Of a DNA stretch of 64,000 nucleotides, positions 7,343 to 16,968 are shown in pieces (within the stretch, counting starts at the first letter, position 1; each line of letters opens with the position of its first letter). The notes below the pieces were generated by a model, which was not told the DNA's origin, made no database searches, and saw only the letters and a list, made by a program, of their open reading frames with translations. Source of the DNA: Arthrobacter sp. OY3WO11 (GTDB lineage Bacteria > Actinomycetota > Actinomycetes > Actinomycetales > Micrococcaceae). The position numbers and the translations under genes are program-made. Location of the stretch: positions 1,334,530-1,398,529 of the forward strand of contig NZ_LWLP01000001.1 of the NCBI RefSeq assembly GCF_001641125.1. Direction: 5' to 3'.

Positions 7343-10321
7343 TTGGGTCGGCTTAATCATCAAGCACGTTCGTCGCTGTACGACTTTCAGCAAACCGCGG
7401 TGAAAGCCGTGGAGAGCTTTCTCGATCGGAATACCAGTGGCGGTCGTAGCTTCATCGTCTCCATGCCCACAGGGAGCGGAAAGAGCGGCGTGATAGCCTA
7501 CGTTGCGCAGAACCGGCTAGGTGATGCAGGTGACATTTTGCTCCTGTGCCCTTGGGACGCACTTGCGAAGCAGCTCGCTAATGATGTAGGCGACAGGTTC
7601 TGGAAGCACGCAGGAGTGGACGGCTCCTCCATGGCGAAACCAGTCAGGCTTTACCCATCGAACGCACAGAGCGCGATCGACGGTGCAGATAGTCCTACGA
7701 TCTGGGTCATGACGTTGGCAGCACTTGTGGGACTGAACCCGGAGATCCGTAAAGCTCTGGCATCACGCCTACATATAGTCATCGTGGACGAGGGGCACTA
7801 TGAGCCCGCTCCTAGTTGGGCGACAGCGGTGAGAAGTCTCGATAAATCCACTGTCCTGTTTACCGCTACGCCCTTCAGAAACGACGTCAAGTATTTTGAC
7901 GTCGCAAAGGGGGATAGTCACCACTATCCTGCACGCACCGCGATTGCAGAGGCTCGTCTCCGCACACCAAAGTTCCAGTCCGTGCCGATAGGTACCCCAC
8001 AACTCTTCGTTGATCAGCTGACGGCTTTTGATGATTCGGAGCTATCCGATACCGACAAGATCATTGTGCGGTGTTCGAGCCATCAGGAGATCCGCCATAT
8101 CGTTAGGTTGCTCCAGGAACGTGGCCAGCTGGCAGTCGGAATCCACGAACGCTTCAAAGCAGAGGACAAGGCAAGTGGGCTGTTAAAAGGTGTTCCGGCA
8201 TCCCATGAGGCGCGGTACTGGGTTCACCAGAACAAGTTGATTGAGGGGGTCGATCACCACGAGTTCCGTTGCGTCGCGTTATTCCGGGTGCCGACGAGCG
8301 ATCGTGCACTTATTCAGCAGATCGGTCGAGTCCTGCGTGGCGTGAAACGCAATGCCAATGCCTGGGTCCTTGGCGCACAAGGCGACAAGTTGCAGAACGT
8401 ATGGGACGCCTATCTCTCCTACGATTTCCAGAACGACGCATCGGCGTCCACAGTCCGGGAAGTCCTCGATCTTGCGGCTGGCCGCCATTTTTACACCAGC
8501 GGATCTTTTCGGGCGCCGTTAGATGTCGACAACATCGACCCGAGCGAGCTTCGAGTACCAAGGTCTTTTGTTGTTTACGACGTTCCCCCCACATCGACGC
8601 AACCGCTGAACGAGCTGTTAACAGCATTGGATAAGGCGTTGGACGATCGCGACGGGGAGAAGGTTGGCAATGCAATTCTCGGTCATTGGGCTCAGCCTGG
8701 GCGACCGGACCTTTCTTGGGCTGCTCAACTGCTGTACCTGAGTGAACAATCTCCAATTTTGGCACGAAGCAGTTTTTATGACTCGCGCTTAGCCCTAGCC
8801 TTCTTCGCGGTTACTGAGTCGCGGCTGTATGCCCAACCCGCGCTCCGGCTCGACCTACGCGGCGCTGGCTTTCAAGCTCTATCGTCCGACGTACTCAGAT
8901 CTGCCTTTGCCCGCTCGACCGGAACATTCACGAGCGTCTCCCTTAAGAACACAGATCTCTCCTCAACAGCGGAAAGATCCAGGACGCAGACTGCTGAGTC
9001 GCTTTCAGCTGTGGCGCCGGATCTCGGCGACTACTTCAAGTCTCCCAGCACGATCACTGGGATTGTGAACAATTCGGCTCCAGACGGAGAGGTGTATGGA
9101 GCTCTTCGCTACGTCGGATTTGCTAACAGTCGCATACGGGAGCATGGAAGGATTCCGGTCGTGGAATGCCTCGATTGGCTTGCCCAAGTGGAGATGGCGT
9201 TTGCGAATCACGATGATTCCAAAGTTGACGAGATCTTTTCGCGCTACGCCGAGGTTGTGACCTGCGCCAGGCCGGTCGTAAAGAATTTTCTTTTAGACCT
9301 TCCTGCTTCAGAGGTGGGTGAATATGCGGCGCCAGACGGTTCGTCCCTACGAATGAAAGATATTTGCGTTGATGTTGACTCGAACTCAAACTTCAAACTT
9401 GTCAGTGCGTCGGATGACACAGAGTTCGAGTGTTCGCTTACGTGGTTGGGCCGTCGCTACGAGTTTCAAAGCAACCAACTCGACGCACGCTTCACGCGGG
9501 CCAATTCAACCTACGCGTCCTTGTCCTCGGAAATATCCGAACGACAGGCATTTCGTCTAATAGTCCACGAACAGGGCTCTGACGAAGACTTAGTGCAGTA
9601 CGTCGCAGCGCAGTTTGTGCGACCCAGGAGCACGCTTGCTCTCAGATCGAATGGTAAAGGGGTAGTTCTGGACAATCTCTTGGCTGAACTCTCTCCGGGG
9701 ACCGTGACCTCAGAAAAGGGTGACAGCGTTAAGGGCAGGACTTGGACCGATGGCAGCATGTTCAAAAAGATCTGTGACGAGGTAGAGGCAGGGTCCCTTT
9801 TCGGTGAGCCGGTAGCACCCGATTCTGTGATCATCTGCGACGATGACTCGGGAGAAACGGCGGACTTCTATGTTGTTGATGATCTGAATCGCAGGCTGAT
9901 CGTGGTCCATGCGAAGGTTAAGAGTGGTAACGGCGGACGAGGGGCATCTGGTTTATATGATGTAGTGGCGCAGGCACAGAAGCACCTCGGCACGATACGA
10001 CCTGGGGGCGTCGGATTCGACCGGACGCGCATGAGGAAGCGATGGGAAAAGAATTGGATTCTCGACGATAGCGATGTTCCTAGAGTTCAGTCGGGGCAGA
10101 CTGCTGACGTCGCTGCCAAGACTGTTTGGAACGCCCTCCGCAATCCTGCGTATGAGCGTCTGATAATGATCGCAACAGCAGGGATCCTTAACAAATCGGA
10201 GTTCTTGACGCATGCGCGAAAAGGAACGCCTCAATCACTGCAAGCCCTTTATCTGATGCAGAGTGTTTGGGCGGCCGCTGGTTCGGTTGGTGCTCGGCTT
10301 CGAATCGTCGTCGATGCCTAG
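7343..10321 (+). CDS. SF2 helicase with a probable C-terminal PD-(D/E)XK-like nuclease domain
   Basis: The gene starts at a TTG with a strong GGAGGAGGG site directly upstream and encodes 992 residues. The helicase core is complete: Walker A 'MPTGSGKS' at 41-48, 'DEGH' at 149-152, 'TATPF' at 174-178 and motif VI 'QQIGRVLRG' from 325. The middle 450 residues are unassigned. Near residues 830-865 lies 'ETADFYVVDD' followed by 'LIVVHAKVKSG'. This is an acidic residue plus H-x-K arrangement resembling the D...(E/H)xK core of restriction-endonuclease folds. It is probably an anti-phage ATP-dependent helicase-nuclease acting alone or with unknown partners; the role is inferred from domain content and from the surrounding restriction genes. 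No methylase gene adjoins it. Confidence 0.75.
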   Translation: MGRLNHQARSSLYDFQQTAVKAVESFLDRNTSGGRSFIVSMPTGSGKSGVIAYVAQNRLGDAGDILLLCPWDALAKQLANDVGDRFWKHAGVDGSSMAKPVRLYPSNAQSAIDGADSPTIWVMTLAALVGLNPEIRKALASRLHIVIVDEGHYEPAPSWATAVRSLDKSTVLFTATPFRNDVKYFDVAKGDSHHYPARTAIAEARLRTPKFQSVPIGTPQLFVDQLTAFDDSELSDTDKIIVRCSSHQEIRHIVRLLQERGQLAVGIHERFKAEDKASGLLKGVPASHEARYWVHQNKLIEGVDHHEFRCVALFRVPTSDRALIQQIGRVLRGVKRNANAWVLGAQGDKLQNVWDAYLSYDFQNDASASTVREVLDLAAGRHFYTSGSFRAPLDVDNIDPSELRVPRSFVVYDVPPTSTQPLNELLTALDKALDDRDGEKVGNAILGHWAQPGRPDLSWAAQLLYLSEQSPILARSSFYDSRLALAFFAVTESRLYAQPALRLDLRGAGFQALSSDVLRSAFARSTGTFTSVSLKNTDLSSTAERSRTQTAESLSAVAPDLGDYFKSPSTITGIVNNSAPDGEVYGALRYVGFANSRIREHGRIPVVECLDWLAQVEMAFANHDDSKVDEIFSRYAEVVTCARPVVKNFLLDLPASEVGEYAAPDGSSLRMKDICVDVDSNSNFKLVSASDDTEFECSLTWLGRRYEFQSNQLDARFTRANSTYASLSSEISERQAFRLIVHEQGSDEDLVQYVAAQFVRPRSTLALRSNGKGVVLDNLLAELSPGTVTSEKGDSVKGRTWTDGSMFKKICDEVEAGSLFGEPVAPDSVIICDDDSGETADFYVVDDLNRRLIVVHAKVKSGNGGRGASGLYDVVAQAQKHLGTIRPGGVGFDRTRMRKRWEKNWILDDSDVPRVQSGQTADVAAKTVWNALRNPAYERLIMIATAGILNKSEFLTHARKGTPQSLQALYLMQSVWAAAGSVGARLRIVVDA

Positions 10322-11103
10322 CTGTGACAGGCGCTTGCAAGCTAGCTGTATCGGGGGGAGCGGAGAATGGGGGTGGTGGCGGCGTCACCCTCACGTCCCG
10401 CAATCCACAGGATAGGTAAGCTCGCTGAGATGAATGCTACTGCGCCAATCCCCTGAGAGAAACTCTCCGCGGCCGTCGGATCAAGGAGACGGATTAGCGC
10501 TGCGAGGTGGCGGGCGGAACCCCAACAACCGGAACCGACTCAAAATCCGCGTAATTGCTGCAATTGCAGGTACCTGTACCAAGCCTTGCCGAACGCATTA
10601 CCTCAATGCTCGACTAGGCTGCTCCCTGTAGCGCCGCTTCAAGCCTTACGATTTGGAAACTCGGCGGCCCGCCCTCGACGACGGCAATGCGCCGAACGCA
10701 ATGCCAGTGGTCCAGACAGTCTCCGGCCCACGGAAACCGTTACCGTGGCGGCAGCGCCCCCGTTTTGATCCTGCTGCCCCAACCGCTCGCGGGTAGGTTT
10801 CTTGAGGCGCTGTCCGTAGTGCCAGGTCGTCATCCCCGCGGCGCTCTTGAAAGACGGTGTGCCCTGATGACACGCGGCAGTGGAGCGACGAGTTGGGCGC
10901 CCGTGACGGAACTGAGATCGGTGGCTTGTGAGCCAGGGCATACCGCAGGTTTACGAGCGCCTGAAATCCCTAGGCTGCCCACAGGTGTCGTAATTCCAGT
11001 GACTAGAGGGAGATTGAAGACCGGCATTTGAGATTGTAAGGACGCGGTCTGGTACGTTGATCCCTGGATTCAAGCAGGGTTCAGAAGCGGGGGAACGGCG
11101 TCG
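10322..11103 (+). other. Gene-poor spacer of about 780 bases
   Basis: Short open frames on both strands show no recognisable protein pattern, no convincing ribosome sites and no tRNA fold. Some stretches have the mixed look of decayed coding sequence, but no family could be named. A GGGGG tract just before 11104 may be the ribosome site of the following gene. Confidence 0.5.
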
Positions 11104-12426
11104 GTGACAGAAACACACGAAACAGATAACGGCACGATACGCCGCCTGGGTAGAGCCGTCGTCCGAATACATCAAGCATCTCCGTACTTTCCTGCTGGAT
11201 TCGCCTCTCGCATTGAGAGGCTTGTTCTCACTGGAAAATCTATGGACTTTATATCCCGAATCCATGGATTTAAGGGCCGGCTTGGTCCCAAAGCAATCGA
11301 AAACTTTGCTACTGAGACCAATATTGGGCTAATGGAACTTCAACATATTGTGCTCCCGAAGCTGAAACAGGCTGACGTAGCGGACTACGTTCTACAAGGC
11401 GGGCAGATCGCCTCCGTAAACGACTTTTTGGGTCTCAGCGGCTCACTCATTGACCAGACCTACAAGCTACTACAAGCCTACGATCCGACGGGCGAGGAGC
11501 TTGCACTCCTGCACTCCGTGGAGGTAGCGGCGTTCGCGCCACTCACAAAGACCCAGCATCTCGATCAGTTGGTCCGAAGAGGATTCGACTCCCAGCAGGT
11601 GGCCAATGCGCTGACGTTGTCGCTGGCCTTGAACGTGAACCAACGGGTAAAATCGACTATTCTCAACGAGCACGTGATCTTCAACCCCTATGTTTGGGGC
11701 TCGGGGCAGGTGGAGATTGCAAGTTTCCTCAAAACGCTCGGCCCCAACGAGCGTGATGTCATGCTCGGCGTCTGCGAGCAGGCCGCCCGGTCACCTGGCC
11801 TGGCCCTAGAAAACGTTGCCGATACGAGTCCGCGGATCATGTCCGCGGCGCGGAAGGTGGGCCTCATTCAGGCCACCACCGTGCGTTCATCGGGGAACTC
11901 AGAGCCTCAGACTTACATATTTTCTCCCACGCTTGAAATGGAAGACGACAAACTCCAAACTACTGAAACACTTCATCAAAGGAAGCTCTTCGTGGCGCAT
12001 ATTCTTTACGGCCATGAAAAAGCCAAGTCTGGCGGTGGAAGGATTTATGACCCGGCACTACTCGTTCAGCGCCTCATCGAGCGAGGAACCGTGGGGCCGG
12101 CATCGAACATCGGCACGGACTACCACTTGCTGGAAGCGCAGGGCATAGTCTCTGTAGACAAGTCATCTGGTAAAGCCTTCCTGAACTTGGTCAAAGAAGA
12201 AATTGCCGTGGGTGGTCTGGCTTGGCTGGAGCAAACGCTTGATTCCGAATCGAGTTCCTCCACATCTGTAAAACTCAGCCGTGCGCCAAGTCGATTTACA
12301 ACCCCGGAATATGACCGTTCCGTGATCCCTGACGACGCTGCCGCCAACGAGGTAGTTCAGTCGGCAGTCCTTCGGCTTCGAGAGGAGGTTCAGCGTGCCT
12401 CAAGAAGAGAAGTCCCCTTCAAATGA
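11104..12426 (+). CDS. Protein of unknown function, first gene of a two-gene nuclease-like module
   Basis: A 440-residue protein starting at a GTG with a GGGGGAA site upstream. It is rich in helices. Several segments look like small helical or winged-helix units, for example 'LVRRGFDSQQVANALTLSLA' near 155 and 'YDPALLVQRLIERG' near 320, and a serine-rich linker lies near 375. There is no signal peptide or membrane segment, and no catalytic motif was seen. The next gene begins 32 bases before this one ends, so the two are translationally coupled and their products probably interact. The partner carries a nuclease-like core, so this protein could be a DNA- or target-binding or regulatory subunit. 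That is inference; the family is not recognised. Confidence 0.6.
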   Translation: MTETHETDNGTIRRLGRAVVRIHQASPYFPAGFASRIERLVLTGKSMDFISRIHGFKGRLGPKAIENFATETNIGLMELQHIVLPKLKQADVADYVLQGGQIASVNDFLGLSGSLIDQTYKLLQAYDPTGEELALLHSVEVAAFAPLTKTQHLDQLVRRGFDSQQVANALTLSLALNVNQRVKSTILNEHVIFNPYVWGSGQVEIASFLKTLGPNERDVMLGVCEQAARSPGLALENVADTSPRIMSAARKVGLIQATTVRSSGNSEPQTYIFSPTLEMEDDKLQTTETLHQRKLFVAHILYGHEKAKSGGGRIYDPALLVQRLIERGTVGPASNIGTDYHLLEAQGIVSVDKSSGKAFLNLVKEEIAVGGLAWLEQTLDSESSSSTSVKLSRAPSRFTTPEYDRSVIPDDAAANEVVQSAVLRLREEVQRASRREVPFK

Positions 12427-13753
12427 GCCAACGGATGGCGACAAGGTTGAGGCGAGGGTTGCTCAGGTCTGGTTCTGGGAGGGGTTCTACTCCAAGAGAG
12501 GCATAGACGTGCAAGCCGAATATGGCGGTGATCTGACACAGGTTACAGATTTGGACCTCTTGGCATTCGACTTCAACCCCGCCCTCAGGATGCGCAAGTT
12601 CATTGGTGAGTCGAAAAGTGGCTCGGGGAAGTCGGCACCCAAAGCTCTTGACCGAATGATTTGGCAGCGCGGCCTCCGCGCCTTTGTTGGCGCAGAGGCT
12701 GCCGAGCTGACCATCAACAGCAAGGTCACCGAGCAGAACCGTAAGTTTGGGCGAGAGCTTGGCGTAAGCGTTCAGACGTTGTCGGACCTCTCCCGTCGGG
12801 AGGAAGCCCTCCTCATGGATGAAGTTGAGGAAACCGGGTCCCATGGAGCAGTCGCTTTCGCTCTGGTCGAGTGGGTAAGAAGATATACGAAAGGTGAACC
12901 AGAACTGGAAGTTATCTTCCGATTCTTGAGATCCAAAGTGTGGTTCCTTGATAGCTTTACTGCCGTCAAGCAAACGATCAGCGTGATTGAGGCCCTGTCG
13001 AAGCAGTGGGTAGTCGGACACGAAGATGACCATAAGAAGGCCGTGAGATGGCTCCTGGCAGAGGCCGTTAGTGTCTTCACCCTCATGCTGGTGGACATTT
13101 GCAGCGAAGCCCGGCTTCGACCGAGATCGGAGTTCGACGCGTTCGTCGCAGCAAGACTGGCCGATGGAGTGGTACCCAGCTCTGAAATGAAGCAACTTTC
13201 CAAATCGATTGACAAATTCATTGCTGGGCTTCTCGTTGCTGCCAAAGCAACTCCCGCGGTCCGGACTGGAGCGATGGGGGCATTCGAACCAGTGCCGCCT
13301 GCATACGCTGACTCGTTCGCGGAACTGGCGTGGCGACTTTCTAGGTGGGTTCGGGCCTCGGACTTACCGAGACAGGTGGATTTCCTTGCTCATGAACGCA
13401 TCAGCTTGAATCGTCCGATTCCGGCAATAGCTGCATACCGTGTTCAGTTGTCGAATCGTAACTTCCGGCATTCGGTGTCATTGGTGTGCGCATTTCTCCG
13501 TGGTCACGCTGCATTTTCGCCGGAGGCTAGTGAAACGCTCTTGACCTGGGCGGTTCAACCTGAAGAGACCGCATCGGATGCTGACGTCCCGCCTGCTCTT
13601 GAAGCCACGTCGGACGCTACGGCCATATCGCATGCTGAGCTCACCTCCGACGCTGAGGTAGCTTCAGCTCCGCTACCTGCGTTGAAGCGCGCTGAGGCCG
13701 GCTCCGAAGAATTCATTGGGCAGGACTACCTCGACTTCAATGATCCTGATTGA
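12395..13753 (+). CDS. Putative PD-(D/E)XK nuclease, second gene of the module
   Basis: A 452-residue protein with a GTG start and an AGAGGAGG ribosome site inside the end of the preceding gene. Residues 17-105 read like a restriction-endonuclease fold. There is an early glutamate ('VEARVAQ'), then 'TDLDLLAFDF' with D54, then 'FIGESKSG' giving E72-S73-K74, followed by the helix 'IWQRGLRAFVGAE'. This D...ExK spacing is typical of PD-(D/E)XK enzymes. The rest (110-400) is helical and unassigned, and the tail is acidic and alanine-rich. It probably cuts nucleic acid under control of its partner. The pair resembles a compact two-gene defence unit, but I cannot match it to a named system. Confidence 0.6.
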   Translation: MPQEEKSPSNEPTDGDKVEARVAQVWFWEGFYSKRGIDVQAEYGGDLTQVTDLDLLAFDFNPALRMRKFIGESKSGSGKSAPKALDRMIWQRGLRAFVGAEAAELTINSKVTEQNRKFGRELGVSVQTLSDLSRREEALLMDEVEETGSHGAVAFALVEWVRRYTKGEPELEVIFRFLRSKVWFLDSFTAVKQTISVIEALSKQWVVGHEDDHKKAVRWLLAEAVSVFTLMLVDICSEARLRPRSEFDAFVAARLADGVVPSSEMKQLSKSIDKFIAGLLVAAKATPAVRTGAMGAFEPVPPAYADSFAELAWRLSRWVRASDLPRQVDFLAHERISLNRPIPAIAAYRVQLSNRNFRHSVSLVCAFLRGHAAFSPEASETLLTWAVQPEETASDADVPPALEATSDATAISHAELTSDAEVASAPLPALKRAEAGSEEFIGQDYLDFNDPD

Positions 13754-14243
13754 CGATTCGGCCTGCTCGGCGGGCCTCCGGTCAGACCGGTGGGGGTCAA
13801 TTCGTAGCGGACCTGAATGCTTCCATACGAACGTACAACCTCGCTCTGGCTCACATCCCTGAGCACCTGCGCCGCAGGCTCACCTGACTCAATCAGGCGG
13901 ACGGTGTTCCTAACTTGACTCTTAGTGAACTGGGCTTTACGTCCGCCTAAGTCCTTGCCGGCGGCTCGCCGCTCGTTCACGCTGTCGTTGATCCGCTCGA
14001 GCTCGATGTCCAGCTCCATCTGCCCCAGTGCCGCCAAGACGGTAACCGTCATGCCGCCATGGCGTGGTGGTGTCAACGTCTCTACCGCACAAATTGGCAC
14101 GCGAAGGCCAGCGCCCTTTCCTTTGATCTGGTCAGCCAGCGCTCAGATGTGCACGGTGAAGCGCCCCAGGCGGTCCAGCGTGCTAGCAAGGTACTCAGCG
14201 AGGTTTCCCACTTGGAGAACCCGACGCTTGAGGAACGAGGCTA
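13726..14243 (-). pseudogene. Serine recombinase (resolvase/invertase) remnant
   Basis: On the minus strand the sequence reads 'YLASTLDRLGRFTVHI', a stop, then 'ALADQIKGKGAGLRV', 'TVLAALGQMELDIELERIND' and 'RRAAGKDLGGRKAQFT'. These correspond to the middle and end of a Tn3/Hin-type catalytic domain (LDRLGR...L..L...G; E.ER) and the linker to the helix-turn-helix. The N-terminal part with the nucleophilic serine is missing, and one stop interrupts the frame. The tail runs antisense into the last bases of the preceding gene. It is a dead remnant of a mobile element, in keeping with island turnover. Confidence 0.75.
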
Positions 14244-14289
14244 GTACCAATTAGAAAGTGACTCAATCTCAAGGAACTCAGTTGAGCAT

Positions 14290-14898
14290 TTGATGATTGC
14301 CGAATCTTTCTCGATCATGCCGAAAGATATCAGGACTGTTCCCGAACTTCGACTGCCAGCAAGCCAGTGGTGCTTACCGTCCCGATTGCCAAGGCCCGGC
14401 GATAGCCGCCCTTTACCGGGCTCTTCGGACATGTATCAAACTGGCATTGGACCTCTCTGCCGTTGTGCTGGCCAAGTACGCGCTCAAAGACAAAGGCGAA
14501 GCGCAACTCCACCTCTCGGGTGAAGGCGAACGGCTAAAGCCACTGACAGATCCCGGAACCGGCCAGGCGAACGATCCCGTGCTTGTCACATGGGAGGAGG
14601 CATTCAAACAGGCAAAACTGCCTTTCGATCCTTTCGCACGCCTCAGACAAAGTGGGCGGCGGCGTCCAGTTCCTCACCTGAGCTTGTGAAAAATGAGACG
14701 CTGCAGAAGCAGGCCCAGAACAACTCACGCAGCCATTTCGGGAGCAGCCCTTATCTCGAGAAAGCAGTCAGCGATCCGGTCACCAACTCCATGGACAGTC
14801 ACAACAAATTGAGTCTCCAAGCGTTTGGCGACAAAACCAAGATGCACGCGCTACTCAAGATACTGCCCGAACTGGATTATGAGGAGCTGCAGGGATAA
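14290..14898 (+). pseudogene. C-terminal remnant of a type I restriction enzyme R subunit (HsdR-like)
   Basis: The plus strand reads 'AKYALKDKGEAQLHL' followed by 'GEGERLKPLTDPGTG', then 'FDPFAHASDKVGGGVQFLT' after a frame change, then 'LVKNETLQKQAQNN', 'SRSHFGSSPYLEKAV' and 'DSHNKLSLQAFGDKTKM' after another. The order and wording follow the helical C-terminal domain of HsdR proteins, where GEGE.LKP..GSG, LV..NN...F..SP.l and DAH..MS.QAL occur in the same sequence. The motor and nuclease domains are absent and no hsdM or hsdS gene remains nearby. It is therefore a relic of a lost type I system beside a broken recombinase. Confidence 0.7.
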
Positions 14899-14965
14899 AC
14901 GGCATGTGGCGGTCCTGCTTGAAGAAAATGCCCTACAAGCAGGGCACCAGAGGTCACTTTTCCTC

Positions 14966-15922
14966 CTACGCTCGCCGCTTGGCCTCTGCGATCAATTTCA
15001 TGCCTTCGGAGCCCTTGCGAATCTTCTTCTCAGGATCTTCGAGGAGAAAGTCGTCCTGGGCATGAAAGATTAGGCGGTCGGAGTGATACATCGTTCGAGT
15101 GTTGACGTGAGCGACAATCGCATCAGTCGCCTCACAACTGCTGTCCCGGGCACCTGGATAACTCACCAAGGCGGCATTGCGGTTCATGGGGAAGGTAATC
15201 TCCTCAAAGGGGTTTCGAAAGACAAAATCACGACCCGGCAGTGCTTCCAGTTGACCGAAGGCAACAGGACTGTCGGAAGTGATGAAGCCACCGTTGGTCG
15301 TCGAGTCGGTAACGTGCAGTTCCCAGTGCTGCTGGTGAAGCGTTTTCATGAGCCATTCTTGTAACTCGGGGATGATTCCGATCGCTGGAGCTATCGGACC
15401 CTGCGGAAACCACTCGCCCTTCAGCAGCCCATCCCTGGCATCGCCATAGTCTGGCACCTCATCGGGAGTAGCGCCGTGCCGTAGTTCCGAAGCGCGAAGG
15501 GATTCCCATTGCTCAGGAGTTATCTCTCCGCTTCTGAGCTTCTTAGCGATCGTTGCCCGAGCATTGTCTTGAATCGTGCGGCGGCCGCGACGATTACGAA
15601 CTGCGATGACGGCGGCTAGAGATAAGGCCTCTCCGACAGTTCGCTTGTGCTCCACCCGGCCGGCCCCCATCTCACGGGTGGAAGTTGCGACTTTCCCCTC
15701 GTGCCAGGAGAGCAGCTTCTCCATGGCGTTTGGGTCTACTCCCGGCTGATCCACTCGAAAAAAGTCTGTCTGCCGACACGCCATCTTGGGGATGGACTTA
15801 TAGCGGATGGCCTCACGCTGATCGAATATCCGGAGCATTCCGGTCTGCGAATCCGTCATCGTGAAGCCAGCGAGGTAGAAGGCCGGGATGATGTGATGCT
15901 TTCTTGGCTCGGATCCACCCAT
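14966..15922 (-). CDS. DUF4238 domain protein
   Basis: The ATG at 15922 gives 318 residues; a TTG six codons earlier is possible. The N-terminus 'GGSEPRKHHIIPAFYLAGFT' carries the HH.iP.FYL.gFt signature of the DUF4238 family. Later parts, such as 'TTNGGFITSDSPVAF' and 'FEEITFPMNRNAALV', also fit the family layout. These proteins occur sporadically in bacteria and are frequent in genomic islands; their biochemical role is not established. Length is normal and the frame is intact, unlike its neighbours. The gene stands alone between an HsdR relic and a DNA ligase relic. Confidence 0.75.
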   Translation of the reverse strand: MGGSEPRKHHIIPAFYLAGFTMTDSQTGMLRIFDQREAIRYKSIPKMACRQTDFFRVDQPGVDPNAMEKLLSWHEGKVATSTREMGAGRVEHKRTVGEALSLAAVIAVRNRRGRRTIQDNARATIAKKLRSGEITPEQWESLRASELRHGATPDEVPDYGDARDGLLKGEWFPQGPIAPAIGIIPELQEWLMKTLHQQHWELHVTDSTTNGGFITSDSPVAFGQLEALPGRDFVFRNPFEEITFPMNRNAALVSYPGARDSSCEATDAIVAHVNTRTMYHSDRLIFHAQDDFLLEDPEKKIRKGSEGMKLIAEAKRRA

Positions 15923-16085
15923 GGCCCAGAGTCTACCCAAGGCAGCGGGCCGGAGCTCATCAAGCCGGCAAAGCCTGTGGAGAAATAGACCCGTGCGGTG
16001 ATACTCGCCGGCACCATTAGCAACCCCGGCAGCTCAACCCCATCGAGGCCGAAAGCGACACTTTCTAAGAAGCACGGGAAAACCG

Positions 16086-16864
16086 CTACGCGCTTCTGGA
16101 AGAGGGCCAAAACCTCATAGCGATCCGCGTGGACTGCCGGCCCGTCTGAAGCCGGGCCGGCAGGACGACGTCCCCAGGTGATAGCTCCGGCCGGGGCCGG
16201 AGTATCCGCAAGGGTGCCGGAAGGATCTCCCGGACCCTGCAGTGTCCACGGGGTTCCTTGTCCCGGTTGAATTTGTCCATCGCAGTGCCTTTCACAATGG
16301 CCGGTCAGGGATGCTCACCCATTGGGGGGCTGCCGCCATCGTGTACATTCCCGGCCTTCTCTCGTCTTCAGAGGTGTGGACCGTCCGATGATTCGCAGCT
16401 CGCCGTCCAGGATCAGGGCGGCGACGACCTCGGAGGGTTGGGTGTTCGGCCCGATCACTGCGCCGCACATGTTGTCGAGGGTTTCCCTGTGCTTCAGCTT
16501 CAATCTCATCTGCACCAAGCGGGTTGCACTAGAGCGCGCCTCACGTGGCTGTTGTCCAGCACCTTTGACCGCGAGACCTTCCAGGCTGGCGTGGTGCAGT
16601 TCCACGAACCATCTGAGCGCTTGGGTGGGGGCGCTGGTTACCCGCGAAGGCCACAATGGCGGCGGCCATTCAGTGGCAGCTATTACAGCAGCTCTCGGCG
16701 CTGCTCAGTGGAGCACCCCTGGTGTGGTGCCCGGTGACAGCGAAGAGATCGAAGGCAACGATCGACGCCGTTTGTTCCCGGACAAGGGCCGGCAGTCCCG
16801 CCCTTGAAGCCACCATCCGCCGCTGCAGGGCGTCAAAATTCAGCCGGTCATGACCCCAAATCAC
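16086..16864 (-). pseudogene. ATP-dependent DNA ligase fragment with frameshifts
   Basis: Three minus-strand frames in order give the C-terminal two thirds of an actinobacterial ATP-dependent DNA ligase. They read 'HDRLNFDALQRRMVASRAGL' and 'ASIVAFDLFAVTGHHTRGAP'; then 'LEGLAVKGAGQQ', 'LKHRETLDNMCGAVIGP' and 'LILDGELRIIGRSTPL'; then 'GTAMDKFNRDKEP' and 'ILRPRPELSPGDV'. Two frame changes are visible, and a tryptophan codon appears changed to TGA just before 'PAIVKGTAMD'. The N-terminal part with the nucleotide-accepting lysine is absent, so the product cannot ligate. A repair or Ku-type role of the original gene cannot be told from this fragment. Bases 15941-16085 show nothing else. Confidence 0.75.
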
Positions 16865-16968
16865 GGCTTCACCCCTTCCAAATAGGCGGCCGCGTTAGCT
16901 TGTGCGTCAACCGGGGGGTGATGCAGTGTGTTCCAACACCGGCAACCAACCCCGAGTAGGATAGGCCG

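Noticed and set aside
10434..11031. Possible tRNA or small gene in the 10.3-11.1 kb spacer
   Set aside because: No cloverleaf with paired acceptor stem could be built and the short frames lack protein character.
7343..13753. The helicase and the two-gene module as one three-gene system
   Set aside because: They are separated by about 780 bases without a gene, and no shared promoter or overlap links them; they are treated as separate until neighbourhood data say otherwise.
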